Below, one piece after another: positions 44,002 through 56,425 of a stretch of DNA of 64,000 bases. Numbering within the stretch: position 1 is the stretch's first letter; every line of letters starts with the position of its first letter. The notes under the pieces were generated by a model. It had not been told where the DNA came from. It searched no databases and saw only the letters and a program-made list of their open reading frames with translations. Source of the stretch: Gnomoniopsis sp. IMI 355080 (taxonomy: Eukaryota; Ascomycota; Sordariomycetes; Diaporthales; Gnomoniaceae); NCBI GenBank assembly GCA_027946555.1, contig JAPEVC010000044.1, forward strand, positions 62,001 through 126,000, written 5' to 3'. A program made the position numbers and the translations under genes.

Positions 44002-46735
44002 ATTGACGATATAAGATACTCGCAAGCGAAGTTATGAAGAAAAGAATAGGTAAGCCTTGAGAAAGGAAAGGGTCAATATTGCCCGATAGTGATCGAAAAG
44101 AGCTGTGGACGTCAGACGACTACTGAAATGAGAGGCTGATGAGCGAGTTCATCAAGATCGTTCAGTAAAGGAACGACGATGCTCATATTTATACACTTCC
44201 CGCCACCATTTCAATATCAATATACAACTAGTATGTCGTCCTGAATAGAACATCGTCGTGCCGCCCACATAGATGTAAACAACGGTACTGAGCTCCACAC
44301 CTAAGGTTCCGGGTTTGAGAGATATTATCCATGGCCAGGTACGTCGTAGGCAGCATGCCACCACAGCGACATGTGGATACCACGCCTGATCGAGAATGAA
44401 GTAAACGATATATTCAAAATAATGTCCGTGTCATCCTCAAGGCTGGCCCCTACCCATGCACGAATGCTTTGCACACATGAACTTGGCAGGGTGGCCCAGG
44501 CGCAGGCTCAAGGAAACGACCAAGTATCCACCCATTTTCACTGTTTGGTTCCGTTACCCAGTCGGATTATCTGGCATAAACGGGCCGTTTCTTGTGATGA
44601 AGGTTGCGGGGTGGGCTTTTGCTTTGTCTTGATTGGCGCAACATGAGGTGTCCGACTTCAGGATGAGCTGGCGCGCCGCGTGCCTGGCGGAGGCTACTGT
44701 AGCATCCTATGGTAACAAGTCCTTGGCATCTTGCCTAATGACCATTGTCAACCAAACAGGAACCGACTCTGTGGTAGCATGTAATATATTCCTGATCGGT
44801 TGGGTGTCGTTTAGCTCCCTTCTCCGTCATTGAGCCTCAATCCTGAGACGAGCGAACCCCGCGGCACCCGGAACTCTCTGGGGGAATCCACTCTCCACGG
44901 CCAGCTTTCTCGCAGTGCATTCCTGTGGTCATGTAAGGACCGATCCAGTGACAAATAGTTACGAAAGCCGCTTGTGTTCCTGACCTGCAGGTGGTGGGCA
45001 AGGCTGAAGATCTGCTTGAAGGGTCCCCTGCCAAGGATCTTGACTCGAATTGCCTACGTTCAAGCTTCGGGCAGCTGTCCAGATCGGGCACAGCGCGGCT
45101 GTCTTTGTTTCGGTCCCCAACTACTGGAGTCGCTACCCCTGTGCCCATTAATCAATCTGATGTTTTGGCTCCTGTCAAGCCCATGGAAGAACCGGCGTTC
45201 GGGTGGGCAACGCGCACATGCGATCCCCTGCTTAGGGTGTTTCTTCTTAGATGCCCAGGCCACACTGTAGGGCGTTCTCTTTGTGTCTTGAAGTGTTCAT
45301 ATTTTTGGTTTCAAGCGCGCGCCTGCGCTTGATTCAAGGAAAGGCCCGCTCGGCTGTTTATGTGAGCCCAGCTGTATGCAGGTGATCACTCATCGTGTTC
45401 TATTATTAAACAAGTTCAGATGATTTATATTCCGGACCAGAACCTTTGTACCTTGGAAACGCATTAGCATCTAACCCACTTCGACAACCAGCGCGGTACA
45501 GTCACGAGCGGAATAAAGTTGGTAGGCTAATAAACAATTCCAGGGCGTACCACAATGGTTATTGTTCCCCATCCGGCTCTTACCCCAGATCTCAACCTAA
45601 CTAGTGGTGTAGTATTCGGCGGGTCCCACCTGCCGCGCATCTTATTAGGCCGGGAGCCTCGCCGAATATAGGTCGAGTGTGACTTTGAACGGTCGTATTG
45701 GTGTCCAGGTGCACTCCTTGCACAGAAGACTTGTCCAAATTGAACTACATGCCTTGTTTGGTATATGCATTGTTATACACTTTAGTCCCAGTCGTTCACG
45801 TCCGTGATGATAACCCCTCGGGTTTTCTCCGGCCGTGGCATTGAAGACCCAAGTTTTCCAGATACCGAAGACCTGCATTTGATCCATGACAGCTTCAGGG
45901 CGATGCACCTCATCAAAGGCTCGCGTTACTTTCCGAAGTCGGTGGCGTCTAGGCGCGTTTGAGATAGAGGAAATTCGGTATTGAAAAGTTGTTCGGCTGC
46001 TAACAGTGTGATATTTCCCGACGGAGGAGGTTCTTGATGTTGCATGCCGCGTGCATGTGGCACACATGTTCCTGGTAATTTGTCATGATGAAATGGAAAC
46101 CTGGACCTCCAATAATCATGACTGGTAGCAGATAATTAGTCGCTCTTCGGTATATGCAGTTGACCAGATACCATGAGCATTCTAAGTTAGCACCACACTA
46201 GGTAAATATAGGACATTGTTGCAGCCTCTTCCCGACTTCGGGAGCTTTCGTGATCTTGCCAAAATCGGTCCGCTCAAGGCTCGGGTTATTGGGCGCTCGC
46301 CCCAAAATAGTGCCGCGCGCACGTATCTAGTCTTGGTACCTAAAAAATTCCATAGATCCAAAGTCTTCGGTATCACCTGTACAAGCTCCTCTTGAATACA
46401 AGGGAACTTGAATCAGTCAACTGCTCACTTGTAGAAGCCCTGGATGATGAGGGACCTTGTTGTGCCTATCGGCCCTGCCCAGCCGCGTATTCGTCGTCCA
46501 TTGATTTCGCCAGCCATGGTAGTATAGGTGATAGCGTATGGTTCATTTATTGTACATCGACGGTGATATCCGTTGGAAGTCATTCGATGCTTCCGCAACC
46601 TCGTCTGCTGGGCAAGCAATCTGCCAGAACGAGAGGGAGCCGTCGAACATTGTGTCACATCAGTTCGACTTTGGCTACTCCCTATCTCCTACATACATTA
46701 TCCTTTTGGAAATCTTCGAAGGTGAAGCGTGGTCT
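44002..46735. other. 2.7 kb without a supported gene
   Basis: Lies between the GH16 gene's promoter and the 3' end of the second Zn2Cys6 gene. A 140-codon minus frame at 45645-46067 and shorter frames elsewhere show no domain. No repeats or mobile-element features are seen. Confidence 0.5.
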
Positions 46736-48536
46736 TCAGATGAACCACGGCGCGGCTGTATCGAAATTAACCATTTCCCACCACCGGAAAGGCCTCGATT
46801 TATCGGCGTCCGCTTGTAGGTCGTGCTGTTTCCAATAATCCTCAATTAAGCCTCTCAGGACAAATACGTTCCCGATATTCCGGTCTTCATCCATCCTGTC
46901 TAGGGCCCGCAGAATCTGGATCCTCTGATGGTCCGTCTGCGATTCACAAGCCACCACGAAAAGTGGCCACGGGCTTGTGCAAATCTCCAGCCCGGTAAGG
47001 ATCTTAAACGCTTGTTCTAACCATAGTAGCGTTTGTTTTGTCGCATCAATGTTTGGGCAGATTGCACGAACGTATAAGACCGCGGCTATACGGTAAAGCT
47101 CGGCAGTAAGTCGGATCTTGGTCTGGTCCTTGGCTGGCTGCTGTGAGTAGTCGGAGGGAAGCTGCTGTCTGAGGCGGCAGAGACGGTCCTGCAAACCTTG
47201 ACAGGTCCAAATGACTGAGGACGAATCAGACTGGTGGTGATTTCCAGTAGATGGTTGCATAGCGATGCATCGTATCTGGTTGATGTTGTGAATCACTTCC
47301 ATGACCTCGATCGAGCAGCCAAGGGAGCCGATAATCTGGGCTCACAGTGGTCAGTCGAGTAGAGGCTCATAGACCGGGTGAGACCTACAACATGCTTGTC
47401 AAGTTCATTCCCTGTCATCAATTTCAAGGAAGACACGCCTTGGTACTGATGCTTGTGCGGCTGACTGAAAGCGCCGAGTATTTCATGGTACAGAAACCAG
47501 GTGTTGAGAAAGCTGTAGTCCAATTTCCCGCCCTTCGCGTCTGCGTATTGGTGCAGCAGAGTCCTGGCTCCGTTGAGGTGAAGATGCCAATTTCCTTCAC
47601 CCTCATCGAAAACCTATAAACTGTCAGTCTCTTATTGGAATATGAGCAAACAGCTTTGTTGGGCTCACGTTATACACGCAGAGCATCATAGAGGCAGCGA
47701 GCTGGGGCTTTATGTCTAGGATGGACTCTTTTCCCAAGGAATACGACAACGATTGGAGTGCATGGGTCTTGTAGGGTAAAGCCGCTCCAGGGCCATGGCG
47801 GTGAAACGCTGACAGAGCGAGAATAGCGTTTAACAATCCGTCTGCAGCGAAGCTCCTGCCATTTAAGGCCATGGGTAAAAGCTCTCCTTGAAACCCATTA
47901 TTGACCTCTACAGTTGTGATCATGCGTGCAATCCTCTCCTTGTCTCAATGGAAAGTCAGAATCTGCCAATAGTACGAAAACACACCCTACTCACAATACT
48001 GCAGTAGGTCGCCCTCCTGAGACCGTATTTGTGGGTGAAGTGCTACGTCAGATTGCGGGCGACCAATGGGTTTGCCATACAAGAAAAGTAAGTTGAGGCC
48101 TTGGCGAATCTGTTTGATATCCTCGTAAGACGTGTTTAAGAACTGTTGACCATAATATGGCTCTCTTCCATGCTCGCTTTGAATTGGCTCACTCTGGGTT
48201 GGGTATGCGGGTAGTTTCCGGCGACCATCGTGTATATCGGGCCAGACTAGACGGGCACCATATCCAAGACATTTCCGCCCAGTTCGCAAACAATTATTGC
48301 ACGACGGAAGTCCCTTATCACAGCCAATTTTTCGCTCTAGCAGCCGAGCCTCTGTGTTAGTAAGATGCCATGCCTGCAGCATACCTAGGTAGCATGTCGA
48401 CCAAGCCCACGGGCAAGACGGCCTGCGGGAAACCGCCCTTTGAACCAGAAGCGGGCGGGATGCCACAGGAATGCAAAGACAGGGATTGCTCACTCTTACA
48501 TGTCCAACAGCCTTGACTGGCTTGATGTGTCCGCAT
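46736..48536 (-). CDS. Zn2Cys6 transcription factor (Fungal_trans_2 type)
   Basis: Five exons: 48536-48494, 48336-47995, 47943-47669, 47613-47389 and 47335-46736, giving 494 aa. The first exon (43 nt) codes MRTHQASQGCWTCK; a 157-nt intron splits the zinc cluster; spliced, residues 10-36 read CWTCKKRKIGC, DKGLPS, CNNCLRTGRKC, an exact C-X2-C-X6-C-X6-C-X2-C-X6-C motif, followed by LGYGARLVWPD. The rest fits the second class of fungal-specific regulatory domain (RIARMITTVEVNNGFQGELL; LPMALNGRSFAADGLLNAIL; SAFHRHG; WHLHLNGARTLL; FLNTWFLYHEILGAFS), which is helical. Phases are 1, 1, 0, 0. Targets are not predictable. Without the tiny first exon the protein would seem to lack the DNA-binding domain. 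Confidence 0.9.
48382..48391. repeat. TACCTAGGTA palindrome, copy 2
   Basis: Lies inside the 157-nt first intron of the minus-strand Zn2Cys6 gene. Confidence 0.85.
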
Positions 48537-50644
48537 ACCTAGTAGTTCAACGTGTTGTAACTTGTGTCCCGGTCCTAATACCAGAGTCGAATATTGCGCT
48601 GAGCAATGTGTGATGACGACCGGTTGCTCCAGTGGATTGGATGAACCTATATATCAATAGACTCGACGGCTTTGAACAGATGGTTTCGACGACTGGGACC
48701 TGGAGTTGTGAGTGCACAAAAGGTGGCATGCATCAACAATGACGCAGCATATTTATAACAGAACAAGACCAGTTTGCCTTCTTATTGTTGGATGATTTGG
48801 GCGTGATTTCGTCTGACTGATTTGTGCAGAAGAATGAGCATATCTAGTATCGGTGAGGCATGTCGTCGACGTCGTCTGAAATCAGTTGTCTCCAAGTCTG
48901 TGAGTTCCGATCGGGACAGCAACATTGATTGATACCGGCAGTACTCAAAATGCTTGTAAGGAACTGTGGGTCATGAGCCCCGTTGGATGAATTCGCCGGA
49001 GCTCCGGAGCGCGTGTTTGGCCATTCGGCTCTGGGTCTGCATGTACCTAAGTACCTTCAGTTAACAAATTTGAAGTTATCTTACATTCTTCTGCGCAGAT
49101 TGGTGTGACTGATTAACATTGGATACTTCCCGACTGCAACCACCTTCATGCCTTCACATAGATCAGGCAAACTCTAGGGAAATCTTTCCAGGTCAGCGAA
49201 ATAACAGTTATCTTTTGCATATGTGGAAATCGTCCCTACATTTGACATCAGACAGGCGGCTTGAACTACATTCAATTTCTTGTCAGTCCTCTTGAGGGTT
49301 GCTTAAGTCTTTGACACATTTGTAGTATCAAACGCAAGACAGCAACATACGTACAGAGAACACGTTAGTCACCATAATGATCAGTTCAATCAACGGGTTG
49401 TTGGCATAACAAGGATTATATAGCAAGAGGAATACCAGCGCCACTTAGGACATACTATAAACAAATACTAAGTACCTTAGGTGCTATAACCTAGAAGAAG
49501 CGTAGGCTATAAAAGACACCACTGTAATATATCGATACAAACCCGCCAGATATTCTTTGGTGGTCGAAGTTATAGTGGAGAGTGCCTTAGTGCCTCAAGA
49601 ACTCATGTCTCCAAGTGTGTTTTCTACTAGAGATTTTCTTGTTTGCCACATGCTGGTCTACTGGTCTACAAATCAAGCTAGTCAGCTATGTGCACGCATA
49701 TCTTGTATTCGGTGAAGAGTACAGGCTCAAAATATTTATCTGGTCCATAGACAATCTACATCAAGAAGGGCGCGGTCGTATACTTACTAACATCTGAAAA
49801 TTGTTTACTTGCGGCCGCGTGCAGAATCTGGAAGCCGTTCAACCATGACCTTGAAATCCGAAGAACGCTTCTAAGGTTTCCGAGGACAAGCGACCTAAAC
49901 AATTCTGCAAGGCCCCATGTAATATGCGACTCACACCAATACCTAGGTAGTCGTGTATGATTGACAACACATCTTATATGTTATTGGCCAGACCACATAC
50001 ATTGACTTCTCGCGTCCGCGTATAGGCATCGCAACCTTGCAGCTGGTCGTGCGACTTTATGTGCTCAAAGGTCATTTTGTTTTCCCTATTAGCACACTGA
50101 ACATGGAGATACTCTAATTAGAACATGCCCTGCTTTTGTATGGGCCCAATTGCTAGTGTGGCTCCGGGTTATCCATGGTCGGCGCCGAAGTAGCGTGCGT
50201 ATACTTGTTACTTACCTCACGGCAACAAGGCACCAGCGTGTCCATTGCCATTGTTTGGTCAGCTGAATCATTTCAGAAACGGGCACACTGCCACGAGGCA
50301 CAACTTCCAGCGGGAGGTTGGCAGTGGAGATCCCGTGGCAGGTGTTGCATTCCTCGAGTTGGCTATGGAATGCGGGTTCCTCGGCATCATGTCTCAAATG
50401 ACCACCCGTCATTCAGGCCATTATATTTTAACGAATCTCACCCCTACCTAGGCACGCTGAGTACGTATCAACGTGGCTGGTGTCTCACAATCTCGCCATG
50501 TGGCTATAGCTCAGATGAGGCCTACTTCCCTTATAATGCGACTGCTTGGACCCCAACTAATATCTTGAAAGCGAATGTGCTTTATTGCTTCATTTCGAAA
50601 TACCAAATCAGACATCAAGAATTCAGGAGTAATCAGGAACTAAG
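48537..50644. other. 2.1 kb intergenic, AT-rich patches, no gene seen
   Basis: Upstream region of both flanking genes. TACCTAGGTA lies at 49940-49949 and TACCTAGG at 50445-50452. A 157-codon plus frame at 50175-50648 is not protein-like. The section 49330-49800 is AT-richer. Confidence 0.5.
49940..49949. repeat. TACCTAGGTA palindrome, copy 3
   Basis: Intergenic, between the second Zn2Cys6 gene and the WSC gene. Confidence 0.85.
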
Positions 50645-52069
50645 ATGAGCAGACTTCTTTCACTGGCGGGCAATCCTCCGTTACAAGCTCTCGAGGCAAG
50701 ATCGTACTCGGCCATTGAAGCAAGAGCAGACTCGGGATACGCTGGCTGCGTATCGTTGGACACATCAACCGCCTCTTCTATATATAATCTTGCGCAGAGC
50801 GACCCGCCCACTTGTTCCGCTAGCTGCGGAGATGAGTACCCATATATGGTCATGCAAGCACAGTGAGTCGATCTTGCGTCGTCCAAGGTTCAGGTTCACT
50901 AACGGTCCATCTATAGATTCTGCTTCTGTTTCCCTTCTATACCAAATACTTTCGCCACATTCAATGACTCGGACTGTTCAATCAATTGCGATTTTCCTTA
51001 TCAAGACGAATCATGTGGTGGAGTGACCTCAGGCACGCTCATCGACGTCTATAGCTTCTATGCCGGGTCTGATATTTCGCTTCCTGGGACACCCAGCGAT
51101 ACCAGTATTGGTGGCAGCGAAATCAGCAGTCCTACAGGATCCGTGCAAGGTCCATCGCCCAGTGAACAGTCATATACGCCTCTAGGACCGACGACCACTG
51201 ATCAACCCAGCCCTGCCACTCCCGCGCCCACATATTCGGCCACCAACGAGGCTTCACTGCCCACGGAAACAGTGGGGACAACTGGGATCTCCCAATCTGT
51301 GGTATATGTCAGCGTCCCCGGTGTGGGGGTATCTACGGCGTCAGTACGTCTTCCGGATTTTACTTGCACGGATAGTACAACCATGCAAAATCCAAGCGCG
51401 GTAACCGGCGGCTCTATAGACAGCGCCTCGGGTCCAACGACAGCGGCACCACAGGCCGTCTCAACCATCACTGTTACCCTCTGGACGACCGTGACATCTT
51501 ACACGACCGTCTACCCTGGAGGCTCGCTTCAGACGACCGTCCTATCGCAGCCAGCGGGGACGACGGTCATCACGGGTGGACTTGTCACCTCCTCGTACGG
51601 CGTGGTCACAGTGACGAGCATGTGTGATGACGGTTCCGTTACTACCACCGTGCTTCCTGGAAGTGTGGATAATCCATACGTGATTGAGTTGGATGAGACG
51701 GAGATTGAAGGCGGTACCACGATAAGTGTGTTGGCGGCTGTTGTGCCAGTGGAGACAGCAGCCGCTGGTAGGGTGCGACGGAGTCCGGGCTTTGGGCCCA
51801 GTTTAGATGTTCCGGTAGGGAATCAGTCTGCGACAAAGGTTTCTGGCAGCGGACAGTTGGCAACGGCTGTGCCGGCGCTTAGTGGCCCTGCAAATTACAA
51901 TGGCACTGGGTGGGCGATGACGGCGTCAGGCAGTCAGGTTGTCAATGCTTCGTCCGCCACGGTCTCGCAATTTCCAGTCACGGCTGAAGCTGTGAGGGCT
52001 AGAGTTGGCTGGCAGGATAGTATGATGGTCTTGGTACTTGCTGTTGTTTTTGCGTCACTCTGTTTTTGA
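50645..52069 (+). CDS. WSC-domain cell-surface protein, Ser/Thr-rich, probable GPI anchor
   Basis: Exons 50645-50862 and 50917-52069 (54-nt phase-2 intron with CACTAAC branch), giving 456 aa. Residues about 33-120 form a WSC-like Cys pattern: GYAGCVSLDTS, PTCSASCGDEYPYMVMQAQF, CFCFPSIP, DCSINCDFPYQDESCGG. Then comes a long Ser/Thr/Pro-rich stalk with TVT repeats, a Cys-poor region containing a Kex2-like RVRR (about residue 358), and a hydrophobic C-terminus (MMVLVLAVVFASLCF) preceded by possible omega-site residues, consistent with GPI attachment or a terminal membrane anchor. WSC proteins act in cell-wall sensing or glycan binding. Odd point: the visible N-terminus (MSRLLSLAGNPPLQALEARS) is a poor signal peptide, so an upstream exon may be missing. 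Confidence 0.82.
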
Positions 52070-52433
52070 GCCTGTGACCGGCTGGCGGACAAGGACGTTA
52101 TCAATTGAGGAGCTTAGTCAGTCTATGCATCTGGAGCATTATAGAAATCAACATCGATATCTGTATCTACGAGTAATCCATGATGTGTCTTACCAGCGCT
52201 TGTGTCTTGAGGTGACGTTCAGGGTATACACGTGACTCCAAGCCGAGGCATCGTTGAGGAGGAGAGAAATCGTTGGCGTCACCCCCGAGACCGGATACCA
52301 TCGGGGAAAACACCTCGGCATACTGCGCCCTGGCGTCCGCGCCAGAATGGCGTCCTCTTTTCGTCCTTTCGCTTCCTTTCCACCTTTGTAGCACTGGTGG
52401 TTCTCCGTGAGACCAATTGACCCACCAGACACC
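52070..52433. other. Promoter of glutaryl-CoA dehydrogenase gene
   Basis: 364 bp; a pyrimidine-rich stretch at about 52350-52388 precedes the start codon, as in many fungal housekeeping promoters. Nothing else seen. Confidence 0.55.
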
Positions 52434-53853
52434 ATGTACAAGACGGTGCTTTCGAGATGCACACGGCAGACTGCCGCCGCAGTGCAAAGGCGCGGTTATG
52501 CCGCCGCCGCTTCCTCCTCCGCAGCCCCGCCTTTTGACTGGCAGGATCCCCTCAACGCGAAGAACCTGTTGACGGAGGAGGAGCTGGCCATCTCTGAGAC
52601 GGCGGAGAAGTACTGCCAGGAGCAGTTGCTGCCACGAGTTCTCCGTGCGTCCTGACTCCCTCCCCGTACCTTCCACCAAAAGACGTACAGGCCTTTTGCT
52701 AATTTATTGTATGTGTTGCTACAGAAGCCTACCGCGACGAAAACTACCACCGCGAAATTCTCACCGAAATGGGCTCCCTCGGTCTGCTCGGGGCGACCAT
52801 CGACGGATACGGTTGCGCAGGCGTCTCGACTGTCGCCGGCGGACTAATTACCAAGGCTGTGGAGCGTGTCGACAGTGGTTACAGGTCCGGCATGTCTGTA
52901 CAGTCGTCACTGGTCATGGGCGGGATCCACGAATTTGGCACGCAAGAACAGAAGGACAAGTTCTTACCGGACATGGCCAAGGGCAAGGTGCTAGGCGCGT
53001 TCGGCCTCACGGAGCCAAATCACGGCAGCGACCCGGGCTCGATGGAGACGAACGCACGGCCACACCCTAGCAAAGAGGGATACTACTTGCTCAGCGGTGC
53101 AAAGACGTGGATTACAAACAGCCCGATTGCCGATGTGTTCATGGTGTGGGCCAAATTACAAGAGACGGGCAAGATACGCGGGTTCCTGGTCGAGCGGGCC
53201 AATTGCCCGTCAGGCACGCTGGAGACACCCGCAATCAAAGACAAGAACGGCCTGCGAGCCAGCATCACCGGCATGATCCAGATGGATGACGTGCCCGTGC
53301 CCAAAGAGATGATGTTCCCCTCGGTCGAGGGGCTCCGCGGGCCCTTCACTTGCCTCAACAGCGCGCGGTACGGCATTGCCATGGGGACCATCGGGGCGTT
53401 GGAGGACTGCATCGCTCGCACGCGGACCTACGCGCTGGAGAGGAAGCAGTTCAAGGGCAACCCGATCGCAAAGTACCAACTGGTGCAGAAGAAGCTTGCG
53501 GACGCGACAACGGACGCGGCGTACGGCATGTTGGCTGCAATCCAGGTCGGGAGGCTGAAGGATGAGGGCAAGGCATCACCAGAGATGATTAGTATGGTGA
53601 AGAGGCAGAATTGTGACCGGGCGTTGATCAACGCGCGGCACTTGCAGGAGGTGTTCGGTGGCAACGCCGTCAGCGATGAGTATGGCATTGGCAGGCATGT
53701 GGCCAACCTGTTTGTGACGCAGACGTACGAGGGCCAGAGCGATATTCACAGTGAGTTAAACAGCATCTGGTTTGTTTAAATGGTGCTGGTGCTAACGTTT
53801 CCATAGGTTTGATACTGGGAAGGGCCATCACTGGCATTCAGGCATTTGTATAG
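52434..53853 (+). CDS. Glutaryl-CoA dehydrogenase, mitochondrial
   Basis: FAD enzyme that converts glutaryl-CoA to crotonyl-CoA and CO2 in lysine and tryptophan breakdown, in the mitochondrial matrix. Exons 52434-52644, 52725-53750 and 53807-53853, introns 80 and 56 nt, both phase 1; 427 aa. The N-terminus (MYKTVLSRCTRQTAAAVQRR) is a matrix-targeting peptide. Acyl-CoA dehydrogenase landmarks: GAFGLTEPNHGSDPGSMETN, YYLLSGAKTWITNSPIADVF, LERKQFKGNPIAKYQLVQKK, and VTQTYEGQSDIHS joined to LILGRAITGIQAF, which includes the catalytic base Glu of TYEG and is characteristic of glutaryl-CoA dehydrogenase rather than other acyl-CoA dehydrogenases. Without the third exon the C-terminus would be mis-called. 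Confidence 0.95.
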
Positions 53854-55279
53854 GACGACAATGGTTTATCATGCGACAGCTCGCCAGGACTACCGTCTCA
53901 AAGGTGCCAGGCTGCGTGGATTGACATGGTGGACAGGACATGTGGCAAACGCTCCACCTGTGTAGTTTTGGGCGCTGCCTCGGCCTCTGTCAGGAGAGGC
54001 AAATACGTGGTCCAGCGCCCTCGGGCATGCTTGGAACCATTGGCTGCGTGAAAGTTTTCGCCTTCAAGTGTTTTCAGTCATTTCTCAAGTTCCCCGCTCG
54101 TGGACTATGTATATATTATCTCCAAGCCAGCAAGACCCAGAAGGAAAAAGCGATGGTTGGCGTTTTCGAGAGACATGCATCATCCGGCGGCATGCTGTGC
54201 AACACCCAAGCAGGGTGACTGAGACGAGATGTGGACCAAACAGACTGGCAGTAGAGTTGCTCAGGCACCGATGTTCTCTTGCCGTGAAGCCCGAGTACGT
54301 CGGCGCCCATGATCGGATGTAGCCGGTAGCCCCTTGACCCAATACGCGAGGCCTTTTTCTTCCCCCGTTCAGCCTTCACTTCTCCAGCCCAGCCCATCCC
54401 TGAACCCCTGATTTTAGCGCCAGTGGATGAACGACGTCACAGTTGGGCTGCATGGAAAGGCAATAAAGACTTCTTGAGAAAGTGGCAACCTTGCGCGACT
54501 CGATTTGAAATAAAAAACGAGTCGTGGAGTTGCCTCGTCCGTTGCACGTAACAGTATCTAGGTAGTTAGGTGGGTTTCCATCAAGGTAAGAATGCTTGGG
54601 TATTGACAAGAGAAAGTAAGCGTTCTGTCAGGTCTGCCGCCTGAAAGACTGTCCAGGGGGGAGGCGGGGAGGCCGTGCTCACTATCAAAGCCACATGTAT
54701 CTTGCAACCCAATTTAGTATTTAGGTGCCCGAGTGCTCAATCACTGCAGCCGGCTGCTTTCAGACCCCCCTTTGCGCTGAGGCCCAACTTCCCTGCAACC
54801 CCCCAGTTTTACTACCCGGAACACAAGCAGGCACGACTTCTTCCACTTCCCACTTCCAACCTTGCCACAAAGCGACCTGAAAGACCAGACCTTGAAAAGT
54901 ATCAAGCACGGCTGCGAGACGAAACACTAAACCCCCAAAATAGGAGAATTTTACATGTACGTTTGCCGCCTTCACAGCTCTATGATCATCTACCCACGTT
55001 TTGCACGCTAGTCCTGGCCTTTGCCGTGCCGTGAATCGCCTTGATCACCCGCAACCCGCAACCATCCATTTTCCGTGGGGTTCGATTTGTCTCCGTATTT
55101 GCGCTGACCACCGTCAAAACGCCAACTTGCAGTCCACCCGAGCACTTTCTCTTTGACCTGCGACTCGACCCAAAACCACAACCACAACCAGCCTCATCCC
55201 CGACAGCCTCATCAATCACCACCACCTTTCGTGTCTGTTGACATACGCGTTCTTCTCTTTTCTTCACACACCTCACAAA
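53854..55279. other. Long promoter/5' UTR region of ubc4
   Basis: 1.4 kb. The last 250 bp are a CA- and CT-rich leader (for example the ACCACA repeats around 55170-55190). A 119-codon frame at 54675-55034 looks like part of the promoter rather than a gene. CTAGGTA at about 54557. Confidence 0.55.
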
Positions 55280-56313
55280 ATGGCTCTTAAGCGCATCAAC
55301 AAGGAGTTGACCGACCTCGGCCGGTACGTTTTCTGAACCGTCTCTGCTCTGTTTCCCGTCCCAAGCAAAGGTGGGGTGGGGTGACTGCGTCGTCTTTGTG
55401 AGCGAGGGCTTTTGGCCTCAACTGCAAAAGACACCACCACGCTCGCGCAAAGGCCATCTCTATCCTCAATACCGTCATCTGCGTCCCATGCTGACATATT
55501 TCTCACAGCGACCCACCCTCATCATGCTCCGCTGGTCCCGTTGGTGAGGATTTGGTAAGTCATGCCCCTCATCATCTCTACCACCACCACGCCCGATAAG
55601 CGCCACAATGGCTGTATCACGCCGCCAACCAGCACGCGACCGCGTGTGATGGCATGAGACAATGTCGAAATGACCTCACTAACGTTGCTTTTCAACAGTT
55701 CCACTGGCAAGCAACCATTATGGGTCCTGTAAGTCTCTTATCTTTCTTTTTCGATCTCGACTACGATGCAACCAAGTTCATCTACACATCCCCCTCCCCC
55801 GGGGGGCAATACACTTGACAGCCTTATGATCTGGGAAACGGCATCAACGCACTTCTCGACTCGAAATTACCCACTCCTTTGTCGAGATGACAAGTACTAA
55901 CAACTTCTACAGCAAGATTCACCATACGCCGGAGGTGTCTTCTTCCTCGCCATTCACTTCCCAACAGACTACCCATTCAAGCCTCCCAAGGTCAACTTCA
56001 CCACCCGTATCTACCACCCCAACATCAACAGCAATGGCAGCATTTGCCTTGACATCCTGCGAGACCAATGGTCGCCCGCTTTGACCATCTCCAAAGGTAT
56101 GTCATAACCCCACAATCGACACCAGACGACTGGGTCCTCGATAACGCTTTCTTGATACTAACTGTCGTGATAGTCCTCCTGTCGATCTGCTCCATGTTGA
56201 CCGACCCCAACCCCGACGACCCACTGGTGCCCGAGATCGCACACACCTACAAGACCAACCGGGAGCAGTACGAGAAGACCGCGCGTGAATGGACTCAGAA
56301 ATATGCCATCTAG
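55280..56313 (+). CDS. ubc4: Ubiquitin-conjugating enzyme E2, Ubc4/Ubc5 class
   Basis: Carries activated ubiquitin on a Cys and transfers it with E3 ligases, chiefly for turnover of short-lived and damaged proteins. Five exons: 55280-55323, 55509-55554, 55699-55728, 55913-56096 and 56174-56313, giving exactly 147 aa, the family length. Reads MALKRINKELTDLGRDPPSS through FHWQATIMGP, QDSPYAGGVFFLAIHFPTDY, the HPN motif in RIYHPNINSNG, the active site SICLDILRDQWSPALTIS (catalytic Cys about 85) and ends REWTQKYAI. Three of the four introns are long here (185, 144 and 184 nt), a pattern often seen in this highly conserved gene. All residues of the catalytic core look intact. Confidence 0.97.
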
Positions 56314-56405
56314 CATCCGCTAGAGTGGGTAGGGCGCCAGATGCCGGGAGCTGGACTATTACAACAGATGCACGCTTATCATCGCATACTTTGATGAGGA
56401 AGTAA

Positions 56406-56425
56406 GACGGACGGACGGACGGACG
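56406..56425 (+). repeat. GACG tetranucleotide microsatellite
   Basis: Five perfect copies of GACG, about 90 bp past the ubc4 stop codon, probably in the 3' UTR. Confidence 0.9.

Noticed and set aside
45645..46067. 140-codon minus frame
   Set aside because: Cys/Arg-rich text without a recognisable domain or a good upstream start; neighbouring sequence has no matching exons.
50175..50648. 157-codon plus frame upstream of the WSC gene
   Set aside because: Composition is not protein-like and it does not join in phase with the WSC exons.
54675..55034. 119-codon plus frame before ubc4
   Set aside because: Lies in a Pro-coding CT-rich promoter region; overlapping frames on the other strand, no motif.
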